From Enterococcus_C asini_A (GTDB lineage: Bacteria; Bacillota; Bacilli; Lactobacillales; Enterococcaceae): a stretch of 64,000 bases of DNA. Below are positions 32,025 to 41,267 of the stretch, piece after piece. A model generated the notes under the pieces. It saw only the letters and a program-made list of their open reading frames with translations. It had not been told where the DNA came from and made no database searches. Positions within the stretch are counted from its first letter, which is position 1, and each line of letters begins with the position of its first letter. The position numbers and the translations under genes were made by a program. Location: NCBI RefSeq assembly GCF_031928785.1, contig NZ_JARQAL010000002.1, one strand, 5' to 3'.

Positions 32025-34141
32025 AAAAGAATCGATTTACATTTTTAGGAAAAAATGATACAGGAAAAGAGCAGCCCACAAGTAGTGGACACTCTCATAT
32101 TCCCTTCCGTCTGAATTTTTTATTCTTTATTATTTTTGCTTTGTTTATTGCATTAATTGGTCAATTAGGCCATCTGCAAATTGTCAACGGAGATAAAATT
32201 AGCAGTCAATTAAAGGAATCTTCCACTATTAAAGTCAGCAATTCCAGTCCCCGAGGGGTAATTTACGATGCCAGTGGGAAAGCATTAGTCTCCAATAAAG
32301 CCAACGCAGCCATCACCTTTACTCGAGGTAATCAAATGACTGCCCAAGATTTGCGGGATTTAGCTGTGAAGTTAAACCAGCTCATTACCGTGGAGGTGCC
32401 GGATAAATTAAGAGATTCAGAACTAGGCAAACGGGACAAAGCCGATTTTTGGCTAGCAGATGAGGACAATTTTAAAAAAGCCTATGAGCGTTTAAGTGAT
32501 GAAGATTTAAAAACCATTGCAGATGACAGCAGTCAAGAATACAGTTTAGTTTTAGCCCAAGTCAAAGACGAAGAATTGAATTTTGATGAAGAAGCATTAA
32601 AAGAAACGGCTATTTTCACTACCATGAACGGCGCCACCTCGTTAAATACCGTCTTTATTAAAAATAGCGGGGTAACGGATGAAGAATTAGCCACTGTGGC
32701 TGAACATTCAGCAGAATTAGCTGGCGTCTCCACAGGAACAGACTGGTCTCGAGAATACAGTGCCGAAAGTTCCATTAAGAGCATTTTAGGGACAGTCTCC
32801 ACCAATGGCTTGCAAAAAGAAGATGCCGAAGAATATTTGGCTAAAGGCTATGCCAGCAATGATCGCGTGGGTACTAGTTATTTAGAAAAACAATATGAAG
32901 AGGTCTTACAAGGTACGAAGTCTCAGTCAGAAGTCACATTGGACCGCAATGGCAATGTCTCTTCCCAGAAAGAAACCTTTGCCGGAGCGAAGGGGGACAA
33001 CTTAGTCTTAACTATTAATACGGATTTCCAGAAAAAAGTAGAAGAAATTTTACAACGAAATTATCAACCCCTAATTGAAAATGGCAAAGCAGCATTGTCT
33101 CCTGGGGTTTATGCGGTGGTGATGAATCCCAATACGGGCGCTGTTTTATCCATGGCGGGGTATTCCCATGAAAAAGACTCTAAAGAATTACAAGAAAATG
33201 CCCTAGGAAACATTACGGCAGCTTTTGTCCCCGGATCAGTAGTGAAAGCGGGAACTTTGGCAGCTGGTTGGCAAACCGGCGCATTAAACGGCAATGAAGT
33301 TTTGTATGATCAGCCTTTGTACATTCAAGGAACACCAGTAAAAGCCTCTATTTTTAATAAAGATGGTTCTGGTAACCGCAACTTAAGCGCTCAAAAAGCG
33401 TTGGAACTATCTTCCAACTCCTATATGGTGCAGGTTGTTTTAAAGATGATGAATACCACTTATTCAAACAATATGACGATTATGAGCACTGACCAACAAG
33501 GACCGATTTATGCGGAATTGCGAAATGCCATGGCGGAATTTGGATTAGGACAAAAAACCGGTATCGATTTGCCTAATGAAACAGCAGGGATTCAAACAGC
33601 AGTCAATGATTTAGATCCTGTTGAAGATGGTGGGAAAATCTTAGACGAGGCTTTCGGTCAGTTTGATACTTACACACCGATTCAGTTGGCTCAATATGTA
33701 TCGACCATTGCCAATGGTGGCAAAAAGGTGCAGCCTCACGTAGTCAGTGGCATTTATGGCAACGATGAGCAAGGAAACCTAGGCTCTTTGATTAAAGCCA
33801 TCGAACCTACTGTACAAGGCACTGTGAACTTGGATGAAGGACAGTTGAAGATTATTCAAGATGGATTCTACGATGCAGTTCACGGTACGGAAGCTTATAC
33901 CACTGCTACGAAACTGGCTTCAGCGAAAATGACCTTAGCAGCTAAAACCGGGACGGCAGAAACCAGTGCGTATGGCGAAACTACGATTAATAGTAACATC
34001 GTAGCCTATGGGCCAGTGGAAGCTCCGGAAGTGGCGGTCAGTGTGGTTTTGCCATTCTTAAAAGATGACGACGCCCATGTGAACAACGACATCGCCAAAG
34101 AAATCATGGATGCCTACTATGATACTTATATGGCAAACTAA
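32021..34141 (+). CDS. Class B penicillin-binding protein, transpeptidase (PBP2b type)
   Basis: A monofunctional D,D-transpeptidase that cross-links peptidoglycan outside the membrane. The 706 residues have one N-terminal transmembrane helix (about 27-50), a PBP dimerisation domain (about 60-310) and a transpeptidase domain with all three motifs: SxxK as Ser406-Val-Val-Lys409, SxN as Ser464-Ser-Asn466 and KTG at Lys642-Gly644. The motif context resembles PBP2b of streptococci and enterococci. ATG 32,021 is used because GGAAGG is eight bases upstream; an upstream in-frame ATG at 31,967 lacks a site. The gene stands next to an LCP gene, forming a wall-assembly pair. Confidence 0.93.
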   Translation: MKKNRFTFLGKNDTGKEQPTSSGHSHIPFRLNFLFFIIFALFIALIGQLGHLQIVNGDKISSQLKESSTIKVSNSSPRGVIYDASGKALVSNKANAAITFTRGNQMTAQDLRDLAVKLNQLITVEVPDKLRDSELGKRDKADFWLADEDNFKKAYERLSDEDLKTIADDSSQEYSLVLAQVKDEELNFDEEALKETAIFTTMNGATSLNTVFIKNSGVTDEELATVAEHSAELAGVSTGTDWSREYSAESSIKSILGTVSTNGLQKEDAEEYLAKGYASNDRVGTSYLEKQYEEVLQGTKSQSEVTLDRNGNVSSQKETFAGAKGDNLVLTINTDFQKKVEEILQRNYQPLIENGKAALSPGVYAVVMNPNTGAVLSMAGYSHEKDSKELQENALGNITAAFVPGSVVKAGTLAAGWQTGALNGNEVLYDQPLYIQGTPVKASIFNKDGSGNRNLSAQKALELSSNSYMVQVVLKMMNTTYSNNMTIMSTDQQGPIYAELRNAMAEFGLGQKTGIDLPNETAGIQTAVNDLDPVEDGGKILDEAFGQFDTYTPIQLAQYVSTIANGGKKVQPHVVSGIYGNDEQGNLGSLIKAIEPTVQGTVNLDEGQLKIIQDGFYDAVHGTEAYTTATKLASAKMTLAAKTGTAETSAYGETTINSNIVAYGPVEAPEVAVSVVLPFLKDDDAHVNNDIAKEIMDAYYDTYMAN

Positions 34142-34142
34142 G

Positions 34143-34177
34143 AAAGAAACCGGACAATTTTTTGTCCGGTTTCTTTT
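34143..34177 (+). terminator. Terminator of the PBP gene
   Basis: A perfect 15-bp stem (34,143-34,157 with 34,162-34,176) with a 4-base loop, immediately after the stop. Confidence 0.93.
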
Positions 34178-34231
34178 ATGCTTTAATGAAGGAGTTTGAA
34201 GCAAAAACTATGTGTTTCCCCTTTGCCTCTG

Positions 34232-34240
34232 TGGTACAAT
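34232..34240 (+). promoter_or_regulatory. Extended -10 promoter of the ABC-F/thyA/folA unit
   Basis: TGG followed by TACAAT, about 34 bases before the ATG. No good -35. Confidence 0.5.
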
Positions 34241-34273
34241 AGCCAAAGCGAATAAAAAAGGATGGAAGACGAA

Positions 34274-36175
34274 ATGCAGGAATTGAAAGTTACTGGACTG
34301 ACCAAAACCTATGGGGAAAAGACCCTTTTTCAAGACATCTCCTTTTTGATTCATGAAAAAGATCGAATCGGTTTAATCGGGGTTAATGGTACTGGGAAAA
34401 CCAGTTTGTTGAAAATTTTAGCCGGTTTTGATAGCGGGGATGGGGATAGAAGTCCTATCCAAAAAGCCGGCGACTATCAGATTGGTTATTTGACTCAAGA
34501 GACAGAATTTTCTGGTGAGTTGACTGTTTTGGAAAGTGTTTTTCAAGGTGATGCACCCTTGATTCAAACGGTGCGTCGCTATGAACAAGCCCTAATCGCT
34601 TTGGCAGCTAATGGGGATGATCCAAAAGTTCAACAGAATTACACTAAAGCCGAAGAAGCGATGAATGAACAAGATGCATGGCTGTTGGATACGAATGCTA
34701 AGACGATATTGCAAAAATTAGGCATCAGTCAAATGGATCAACAAATTAAAGAACTCTCCGGTGGTCAAAAGAAGCGAGTGGGAATGGCGCAAGTTTTGAT
34801 TCAAGAACCGGATTTATTGCTTTTAGATGAACCGACCAACCATTTGGATTATCAAGCCATTCAATGGTTAGAAGGGTACTTGCGTCAATACCGTGGCGCT
34901 TTGTTAATGGTTACCCACGATCGCTATTTTCTTGACCGGGTGACCAATCGTATTTTTGAACTGTCCCATGGGCAGTTGATTGAATACAAGGGCAACTATG
35001 AAGACTATGTGGTGGCTAAAGCCGAACGAGAACGACAAGCGGTACAACAAGAAGAAAAACGCCAACAACTCTACAAGCAAGAACTCGCATGGATGCGTGC
35101 TGGGGCTAAAGCTCGAACGACAAAGCAACAAGCCCGCATTCAACGTTTTGAAGACTTAGAAGCGAATTTACATCAAGTGCAAACTGATGGGCAAGTCGCC
35201 ATGGAATTAACTACCAAACGCTTAGGCAAACAAGTACTAGAAATTAAAGAAGGCGATTATGCCTTTGAAGGCAAAGTGATCTTACAAGACTTTAATCTTT
35301 TGGTTCAAGCCCGGGATCGTATCGGGGTTACCGGAGAAAACGGTGCGGGAAAATCCACTTTACTGAATATTTTAGCTGGTGTCTTGCCTTTAAATGCCGG
35401 GACACTCATTGTGGGAGAAACGGTGCGGATTGCCTATTATACCCAAGTAACCGAACCAATTAAAGAAGATCAGCGGGTGATTAGCTACTTGCAAGAAGTG
35501 GCGGAAGAAGCCAAGCAAAAAGATGGTACCAGTATTTCGGTGGCGGAATTGTTGGAGCGCTTTTTATTTCCGCGACATACCCATGGCAGTTTAATCAGCA
35601 AGCTTTCCGGTGGCGAACGGCGGCGATTATTCCTATTAAAACTGTTAATCAGTCAGCCAAATGTCTTATTATTAGATGAACCCACCAATGATTTGGATAT
35701 TGCCACATTGACCGTTTTGGAAGACTATTTGCAAAGCTTCCCCGGAGCTGTAATCACCGTCAGCCATGATCGTTACTTTTTAGATAAAGTAGCGGAAAAA
35801 CTGTTAATCTTTGAAGGCCAAGGAAAAATCGAAAGGTATTTTGGTTCGATTATGGATTATTTGGATAAAAAAAATGCCGAACAAACATCAAAGCCTGCCG
35901 AAAAAACTGCTGGGGTGAGTGATATTCCTGTTGCCAAAAAAGTTACTAAACCTAAGCAAAAGTTGACTTACTTAGAACAAAAAGAATGGGCTACTATTGA
36001 AGATGAGATTGCCACATTAGAAGAACAGGTGGAAAGCTTAACAGCGGGGATGAACAAACAAGGCTCTGATTTTGCCAAGTTGCAAGAATTACAAAATCAG
36101 CTGGGTGATGTGGAAGCACAATTAGAAGAGAAAATGAATCGCTGGGAATATTTAAGCGAGTTTGCAGAAGACTAG
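34274..36175 (+). CDS. ABC-F family ATPase (Uup-like)
   Basis: A soluble protein of 633 residues with two ABC cassettes and no membrane domain, the layout of ABC-F factors that act on the ribosome. Cassette 1 has Walker A GVNGTGKTS and signature LSGGQKKR; cassette 2 has GENGAGKST and LSGGERRR. A charged linker (about 235-310) joins them. After about residue 535 comes a basic, coiled-coil C-terminal domain that resembles the Uup CTD. Resistance ABC-F proteins share the core, but the long CTD favours Uup. ATG 34,274 is preferred to 34,262 for spacing. thyA follows 21 bases later. Confidence 0.9.
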   Translation: MQELKVTGLTKTYGEKTLFQDISFLIHEKDRIGLIGVNGTGKTSLLKILAGFDSGDGDRSPIQKAGDYQIGYLTQETEFSGELTVLESVFQGDAPLIQTVRRYEQALIALAANGDDPKVQQNYTKAEEAMNEQDAWLLDTNAKTILQKLGISQMDQQIKELSGGQKKRVGMAQVLIQEPDLLLLDEPTNHLDYQAIQWLEGYLRQYRGALLMVTHDRYFLDRVTNRIFELSHGQLIEYKGNYEDYVVAKAERERQAVQQEEKRQQLYKQELAWMRAGAKARTTKQQARIQRFEDLEANLHQVQTDGQVAMELTTKRLGKQVLEIKEGDYAFEGKVILQDFNLLVQARDRIGVTGENGAGKSTLLNILAGVLPLNAGTLIVGETVRIAYYTQVTEPIKEDQRVISYLQEVAEEAKQKDGTSISVAELLERFLFPRHTHGSLISKLSGGERRRLFLLKLLISQPNVLLLDEPTNDLDIATLTVLEDYLQSFPGAVITVSHDRYFLDKVAEKLLIFEGQGKIERYFGSIMDYLDKKNAEQTSKPAEKTAGVSDIPVAKKVTKPKQKLTYLEQKEWATIEDEIATLEEQVESLTAGMNKQGSDFAKLQELQNQLGDVEAQLEEKMNRWEYLSEFAED

Positions 36176-36196
36176 TAAAAGAAGGGAAGTAAGACA

Positions 36197-37144
36197 ATGG
36201 AACAAGCATACTTGGATTTAGGAGCTAAACTGTTAGCAGAAGGCCATGTCAAAGGAGATCGCACAGGAACCGGGACTCGCAGTATCTTCGGCTATCAAAT
36301 GCGTTTTGATCTCTCTCAAGGTTTTCCGTTATTAACTACTAAACGAGTGCCCTTTGGTTTGATTAAAAGCGAATTGCTTTGGTTTTTAAAAGGAGATACC
36401 AATATTCGTTATTTGTTAGAACACAACAATCATATTTGGGATGAATGGGCTTTTGAACGCTATACTAAAAGTTCAGCCTATACAGGAGTTGATATGACCG
36501 ATTTTGGTCGCCGCTCTTTGGTGGACCCAGCCTTTAATGAACAGTACCAAGCTGAAAGTAAAGCCTTTTGCCAGCGGATTTTAGAAGACGATGCTTTTGC
36601 CAAAGAATTTGGAGACTTAGGTCATATTTATGGCTACCAATGGCGTCATTGGGAAACCAAAGAGGGCGGTTTTATTGATCAAATCAAAGAAGTCATTGAC
36701 ATGATTAAAACCACTCCAGACTCTCGGCGTTTAATTGTCTCTGCTTGGAATCCAGAAGATGTGCCAAGTATGGCATTGCCTCCTTGTCACACCATGTTCC
36801 AGTTTTATGTGAATGATGGCAAATTGTCTTGTCAGCTGTATCAACGAAGCGGCGACGTCTTTTTAGGCGTACCCTTTAATATTGCCAGCTATGCTTTGTT
36901 AACCCATTTGATTGCCCATGAAACCGGACTTGAAGTAGGGGAATTTATCCATACACTAGGAGATGCCCATTTGTACAACAACCATGTGGAACAAATGGAA
37001 GAACAGCTGAGTCGCAAGCCACGCCCTTTGCCAAAATTAATTTTAAATCCAGAAAAGCAGTCAGTTTTTGATTTTGAAATGGAAGATATTACAATCGAAG
37101 GCTATGATCCTTATCCAAGCATCAAAGCACCGATTGCGGTATAG
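36197..37144 (+). CDS. thyA: Thymidylate synthase
   Basis: ThyA methylates dUMP to dTMP with methylene-tetrahydrofolate. The protein has 315 residues, the longer form seen in lactobacilli with an extra segment (about 85-140) compared with the 264-residue enterobacterial form. The catalytic cysteine is in LPPCHTMFQF; the phosphate-binding Arg is in SRRLIVSAWNP, and RSGDVFLGVPFN is a signature. The dihydrofolate it makes is recycled by folA, 12 bases downstream. Start set by GAAGGGAAG nine bases upstream. Confidence 0.98.
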   Translation: MEQAYLDLGAKLLAEGHVKGDRTGTGTRSIFGYQMRFDLSQGFPLLTTKRVPFGLIKSELLWFLKGDTNIRYLLEHNNHIWDEWAFERYTKSSAYTGVDMTDFGRRSLVDPAFNEQYQAESKAFCQRILEDDAFAKEFGDLGHIYGYQWRHWETKEGGFIDQIKEVIDMIKTTPDSRRLIVSAWNPEDVPSMALPPCHTMFQFYVNDGKLSCQLYQRSGDVFLGVPFNIASYALLTHLIAHETGLEVGEFIHTLGDAHLYNNHVEQMEEQLSRKPRPLPKLILNPEKQSVFDFEMEDITIEGYDPYPSIKAPIAV

Positions 37145-37156
37145 GAGGAAAGTAGG

Positions 37157-37651
37157 ATGTTGATTGGGATTTGGGCTCAAGATGAAGCAGGTCTCATCGG
37201 GCAAAAAGGGCACTTGCCTTGGCATTTACCGGCGGATTTGCAATTTTTTAAGGGACAGACGCTAGGAAAAACCATTGTGATGGGGCGTAAATCTTTTGAA
37301 GGCATGGGCAGTCGGCCTTTGCCAAAACGCCAAACCATTGTTTTAACCAGTGATAAAAATTATCAAGTGGCAGATGAAAACGTACTGGTAATGCATGACG
37401 TAGCAGAAGTGCTAGAATTTGTTAAAACGGCGACAACCGATGTCTATATTGCCGGCGGAGCGAAAGTTTACCAAGCTTTTGAAGGCCATTATGACATGCT
37501 TTTACGCACGGTAATTAAAGGGAATTTTACTGGCGATACTAATTTTCCCCAATTGGATTTTACGCCTTTTAAGCTTAAGGAAACGAAAGAGGGCATCGTG
37601 GATGAAAAAAATCATTACCCTCATCGCTTTGAAACTTGGGTGCGAAAATAA
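37157..37651 (+). CDS. folA: Dihydrofolate reductase
   Basis: DHFR reduces dihydrofolate to tetrahydrofolate with NADPH and is the trimethoprim target. The 164 residues start with IGIWAQDEAGLIGQKGHLPWHLPADL, whose WHLPADL part holds the substrate-binding Asp. VMGRKSFEGM is the cofactor-binding stretch and IAGGAKVYQ the GG dinucleotide site. It sits 12 bases after thyA in an operon and ends just before a two-way terminator. The chromosomal form, with nothing that suggests a resistance allele visible by eye. Confidence 0.97.
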   Translation: MLIGIWAQDEAGLIGQKGHLPWHLPADLQFFKGQTLGKTIVMGRKSFEGMGSRPLPKRQTIVLTSDKNYQVADENVLVMHDVAEVLEFVKTATTDVYIAGGAKVYQAFEGHYDMLLRTVIKGNFTGDTNFPQLDFTPFKLKETKEGIVDEKNHYPHRFETWVRK

Positions 37652-37701
37652 AAAAGGCTAAACAAGTTCGTAAAGCCAAACTTCCTTAGGCTATCTTAGT
37701 T

Positions 37702-37740
37702 AAAAAATGTCCGGCGAAAACAAATCGCCGGACATTTTTT
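37702..37740. terminator. Two-way terminator between folA and the hemolysin III gene
   Basis: A perfect 16-bp stem (37,702-37,717 with 37,725-37,740) has six T/A at each foot, serving both converging genes. Confidence 0.93.
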
Positions 37741-37746
37741 AATCTA

Positions 37747-38397
37747 TCACGTATACAATAAAATCGAAAAGTACATCAGCCCAGCTCCTAACATCACAAA
37801 CAGGTGCCAGACGACATGGTTAAAGGGAATATTCTTAAAGCTGTAAATCACGGCTCCTAGGGTATAAGCCACGCCACCAGCCACTAAAAGCCAAAAACCA
37901 ATAGTACCCAATGAAGCGTAAAGGCTCGGTCCGGCGGCTAAACACAGCCAGCCCATAAAAATATAAATAGCCGTGGAAATCTTTGAGACGGTTTCTTTTT
38001 TGTGTAAAGTAATTGACTTGTAGACAATCCCACCCACAGCCATGGCCCAAATCGCACCAAACAGTGTCCAACCAAGCCAGCCTTTGACACTTAAAAGGCA
38101 ATAAGGGGTATAGCTACCGGCAATTAACAAAAAGATTGAATCATGGTCGAATACTTGAAAGACTTTTTTGGCTTTAGTAAAAATTAAACTATGAAACAAG
38201 GTAGAAAATAGAAATAACAAAATCATCATAGAACCATAAACGGCGTAGGAGACAACGTGGATCGCCGAACCGAGTCTAGCTCCTTTTACTAATAAAATCA
38301 CCAAACCGGCAACGCTTAAGCCAAAGCCAATGCCATGGGTCACCGCGTTTAAGACTTCATTGATGATTTGATATTTGCGGGAATAAGTCTTTTCCAT
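37747..38397 (-). CDS. Hemolysin III family membrane protein
   Basis: A 216-residue protein with seven hydrophobic helices, the PAQR/HlyIII fold. Conserved features are NAVTHG at the N-terminal, HVVSYAVYG, the SLIFT/HSLIF segment and HxxxH in the last part (FNHVVWHLFVM). HlyIII proteins are metal-dependent integral membrane hydrolases or regulators; hemolysis is only reported for the Bacillus cereus founder, so no toxin role is implied. The ATG at 38,397 has GGAGG eight bases upstream; the longer frame lacks one. It is divergent from degV. Confidence 0.9.
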   Translation of the reverse strand: MEKTYSRKYQIINEVLNAVTHGIGFGLSVAGLVILLVKGARLGSAIHVVSYAVYGSMMILLFLFSTLFHSLIFTKAKKVFQVFDHDSIFLLIAGSYTPYCLLSVKGWLGWTLFGAIWAMAVGGIVYKSITLHKKETVSKISTAIYIFMGWLCLAAGPSLYASLGTIGFWLLVAGGVAYTLGAVIYSFKNIPFNHVVWHLFVMLGAGLMYFSILLYT

Positions 38398-38420
38398 TGA
38401 ATCAACCTCCATTTTTTTGG

Positions 38421-38450
38421 TTGGTGAAAAGGCAAACACTCTGTTATACT
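38421..38450 (+). promoter_or_regulatory. Promoter of degV
   Basis: TTGGTG at 38,421, an 18-base spacer and an extended -10 (TGT then TATACT at 38,445). Confidence 0.5.
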
Positions 38451-38475
38451 GAAATATATCAACATCAACCTGCTA

Positions 38476-38506
38476 CCCGCATTCTACACTATTCGGGGGC
38501 TTTTTT
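38476..38506 (+). terminator. Terminator-like hairpin in the degV leader
   Basis: CCCG and CGGG arms (38,476 and 38,494) with an imperfect inner stem are followed by six T just before the degV ribosome-binding site. It could be an attenuator, but the stem is weak. Confidence 0.35.
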
Positions 38507-38524
38507 AAAGGAAGAGTGAGTAAG

Positions 38525-39367
38525 ATGACAACAATCAAAATTGTTACGGATTCCTCCTGCACCATGGAAAGAGAAGTCCGTGATCGTTTGCATATCCATG
38601 TAGTACCTTTGTCGGTGATGATCGACGGCGTTTTGTACCGAGACGATGATGACTTGTCCGGGGAACGCTTTATGAGCATGATGGCTCAAGCGAAGGAATT
38701 GCCTAAAACCAGCCAACCGCCCATTGGGGAATTTGTTGAGTTGTATGATGAGTTGGGAAAAGATGGCAGCCAAGTAATTTCCATCCATATGACTAAGGGC
38801 TTAAGTGGTACCGTGGAAGCGGCTCGCCAAGCTAGTAATTTAAGTAAGACCGATGTAACCATTATTGATAGCGATAGCACCGACCAAGCATTGTCTTTCC
38901 AAGTGATTCGAGCAGCTGAAATGGCCTTAGAAGGTGCTAAACGACCAGAAATTTTGGCGAAACTTGAAGAAATTAAAGACAACACCAAACTCTTTATTGG
39001 CTTGTCTTCGTTGAATAATTTAGTTAAAGGTGGCCGAATCAGCCGTGCTACGGGCTTACTTTCTAGCTTCTTGAATATGCGTATCGTGATGGATTTTGAT
39101 CATTCTGAGTTAATTCCAGTAGTCAAAGGCCGGGGCAATAAAACTTTTAACAATTGGTTTAAAAGTTTTAAAGACGAGCTTGCTAAACTATCGGATGTCA
39201 AACAAATCGGAATTTCCCATGCCGATGCATTGGAGTTGGCAGAGTGGTTTCGGGATGAATTAGAAGCGATGTTTCCAGAAATGCACATTCCGGTATTGCA
39301 AACTACGCCGATTATCGCTACCCATACTGGTAAAGGGGCCTTTGCCATTACCTATTACCGGGACTAA
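38525..39367 (+). CDS. DegV family fatty-acid-binding protein
   Basis: A 280-residue DegV protein. The family includes FakB, which binds a fatty acid for phosphorylation by FakA so that it can enter phospholipid. Family landmarks are the N-terminal VTDSSCTM, PKTSQPPIGEF (fatty-acid head-group site, SQP), the GLSGTVEAA segment and HTGKGAFAI near the C-terminus. fakA is not in the window. ATG 38,525 is used; a GTG nine bases earlier is too close to the AAGGAAG site. It ends in a terminator. Confidence 0.92.
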   Translation: MTTIKIVTDSSCTMEREVRDRLHIHVVPLSVMIDGVLYRDDDDLSGERFMSMMAQAKELPKTSQPPIGEFVELYDELGKDGSQVISIHMTKGLSGTVEAARQASNLSKTDVTIIDSDSTDQALSFQVIRAAEMALEGAKRPEILAKLEEIKDNTKLFIGLSSLNNLVKGGRISRATGLLSSFLNMRIVMDFDHSELIPVVKGRGNKTFNNWFKSFKDELAKLSDVKQIGISHADALELAEWFRDELEAMFPEMHIPVLQTTPIIATHTGKGAFAITYYRD

Positions 39368-39394
39368 AACAGTAGTTAAAACCCAATTTTGAAG

Positions 39395-39424
39395 AAAACC
39401 GAGGCAGAGTGCTTCGGTTTTTTC
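39395..39424 (+). terminator. Terminator of degV
   Basis: An 8-bp stem (AAAACCGA at 39,395 and TCGGTTTT at 39,414), extended by inner pairs and followed by T. Confidence 0.85.
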
Positions 39425-39628
39425 GTGGACTAAGCGTGGGCTAAGATAGTGTAAAATTTTCAAAAGCAACAATTCCATAATGCTCAGTCTGCAATGAATC
39501 TTTATTAGGGTTGGGCCTTCACTAGTTTAGCTGCAACGCTCAGTTTTAACGGGTTTTGTATTTTCAGAGAAAAAGTATTCCTTATTTCTTTAGATTTTCA
39601 AAAAAGGAAACAAAAGTTCGTTATTTTT
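39425..39628. other. Long AT-rich region before the SGNH operon
   Basis: About 200 bases with no ORF and no strong hairpin. Two 15-base stretches at 39,559 and 39,593 each match the CodY consensus AATTTTCWGAAAATT at 11 of 15 positions, which is near chance for such AT-rich DNA. Confidence 0.4.
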
Positions 39629-39637
39629 TGATACACT
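39629..39637 (+). promoter_or_regulatory. Extended -10 of the SGNH-ypmS operon
   Basis: TGA then TACACT, 35 bases upstream of the ATG. No clear -35. Confidence 0.45.
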
Positions 39638-39671
39638 AAAGAAAACAAAGGACGAGCTAAGGAGGGGACTT

Positions 39672-40601
39672 ATGAAGAAACTAAGCAGAAAACAACTCTT
39701 TACATGGCTGTGGCAAGCATTGGTATTTTTCATTGCCGTCTTATTAGTGTATGTTTCCTTAAATCAGTTCTTTCCGGCGGCTCAACCGATTTTAGAACCG
39801 CTGGCTACTGATACCAAAGACAATCAGGTGAAACACGTTCATTATGTAGCTCTAGGAGATTCTTTAACAGAAGGTGTGGGAGATCAAAGCAAACGGGGAG
39901 GATTTGTGCCTATTGTAGCCGAGGACATTCAAGAGCGGTACAACTTAAGCAGCATTGAAGTGGATAACTATGGTGTTGCAGGAGATCGCAGCGATCAAAT
40001 TTTAAAACGAGTACAAAAGGATGAGGACTTACAAAAGAGCCTGACTTCTGCTGATTTTATCTCTGTAACAGTAGGGGGCAACGATTTGATGAAAGTTTTT
40101 CAAGATAACTTTTTCTCCTTAACGGTTAAGAAATTTAACAAGCCTCAAAAGAAATACCAAAAGCGGATTGACACATTATTAACGGAAATTCGGGAATTAA
40201 ATCCAAAAGCACCGATTTATCTACTGGGGATTTATAATCCTTTTTATTTAAATTTCCCTGATATTGAAGACATGCAGACCATTGTGGATCATTGGAATGA
40301 TGCCACTAAAGAAATAGTGGCAACTTTTGACAAGGCTTATTTTATTCCGATTAATGACCTTTTGTATCAAGGTTTGGATCAAAAAGTCGGCGTGGAAAGT
40401 GACTTCACCCTAGACAGTAGTGAAGACACGGAGACAAGTGATACCACCACTAGTGCAGAGATCGGGTTAAACCAAGTAGACAACAATGTCTTATATGAAG
40501 AAGATAAGTTTCATCCGAATAATATTGGTTATCAGTTAATGGCCAATGCAGTGCGAGATGAACTGATTAAAACCCAAGCAGATTGGCTAGAAAAGGACTG
40601 A
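39672..40601 (+). CDS. SGNH/GDSL-family hydrolase with membrane anchor (YpmR-like)
   Basis: A 309-residue lipase/acylhydrolase-fold protein. An N-terminal helix (about 14-33) anchors it outside the membrane. The catalytic set follows the SGNH blocks: Ser in VALGDSLTEG (block I, near residue 62), GGND (block III, near 137) and DKFHPN with the Asp-His pair near the C-terminus. Substrate unknown; possible roles are lipid, peptidoglycan or polymer ester cleavage. It leads an operon with ypmS five bases on. Confidence 0.88.
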   Translation: MKKLSRKQLFTWLWQALVFFIAVLLVYVSLNQFFPAAQPILEPLATDTKDNQVKHVHYVALGDSLTEGVGDQSKRGGFVPIVAEDIQERYNLSSIEVDNYGVAGDRSDQILKRVQKDEDLQKSLTSADFISVTVGGNDLMKVFQDNFFSLTVKKFNKPQKKYQKRIDTLLTEIRELNPKAPIYLLGIYNPFYLNFPDIEDMQTIVDHWNDATKEIVATFDKAYFIPINDLLYQGLDQKVGVESDFTLDSSEDTETSDTTTSAEIGLNQVDNNVLYEEDKFHPNNIGYQLMANAVRDELIKTQADWLEKD

Positions 40602-40606
40602 GGACA

Positions 40607-41263
40607 ATGAAGAAAAGCAACGAAAAATTTTCTGTCTTAATTAAAAAGAAGCTGAGCCACATCAATCCTTGGAAAGCAGCCTTTTTTCTTTTAGTAGCTT
40701 TCCTTCTCGGCAGTGGTGTCTTTTTAGCGAGTCGTGTTTTGGCAATTCGCGAGCCAAATTACAAAGCGGCCCCTAGTGTGGAGCGAGAAGGGGATCCGAT
40801 TTTAAGCATTAATACTACTAAAGAAAAAGTCAACCAAATGATTGATTATTACTTGGAAGAATATTTGGACAATGGGGACATTCAATACCATTTTGCTTTA
40901 GAAAATGAGGCCATGCTGACCGGTGAATTTGAGATTTTAACTTTCCCGGTGACTTTTTATTTGTATTTTGATCCCTTTGTCATGGAAAATGGCAATGTGC
41001 AACTGCGGGCCAAAAGTTTATCAGTGGGAACCTTGAATCTGCCAGTCAGTGAAGTGATGAAAATGGTTAAACGCAATTTCAAATTCCCTCAGTGGATTGA
41101 AGTCAACAGTGAGGAACAAAATATTATGATTCGCTTGGACAAGTTTCAAATGGCTAATGGTTTGTTTATGAAAGCCAACCGGATTAATCTATTGGACGAT
41201 GAGATTCAATTTAGTTTATACTTGCCCAAAGATAAAAACATAGATACAAAGAAAGAAGAGTGA
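40607..41263 (+). CDS. YpmS family (DUF2140) protein
   Basis: A 218-residue protein with one N-terminal transmembrane helix (about 25-45) and an extracytoplasmic domain, matching the DUF2140/YpmS family in length and in the HYALENE/FALENEAMLTG and LPVSEVMKMV segments. In Bacillus ypmS also follows the SGNH hydrolase gene ypmR, so the pair is conserved. Function unknown. ATG 40,607 is chosen since the upstream frame overlaps the previous gene; a weak GAGGAC site lies before it. msrA starts five bases after its stop. Confidence 0.82.
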   Translation: MKKSNEKFSVLIKKKLSHINPWKAAFFLLVAFLLGSGVFLASRVLAIREPNYKAAPSVEREGDPILSINTTKEKVNQMIDYYLEEYLDNGDIQYHFALENEAMLTGEFEILTFPVTFYLYFDPFVMENGNVQLRAKSLSVGTLNLPVSEVMKMVKRNFKFPQWIEVNSEEQNIMIRLDKFQMANGLFMKANRINLLDDEIQFSLYLPKDKNIDTKKEE

Positions 41264-41267
41264 CGAT

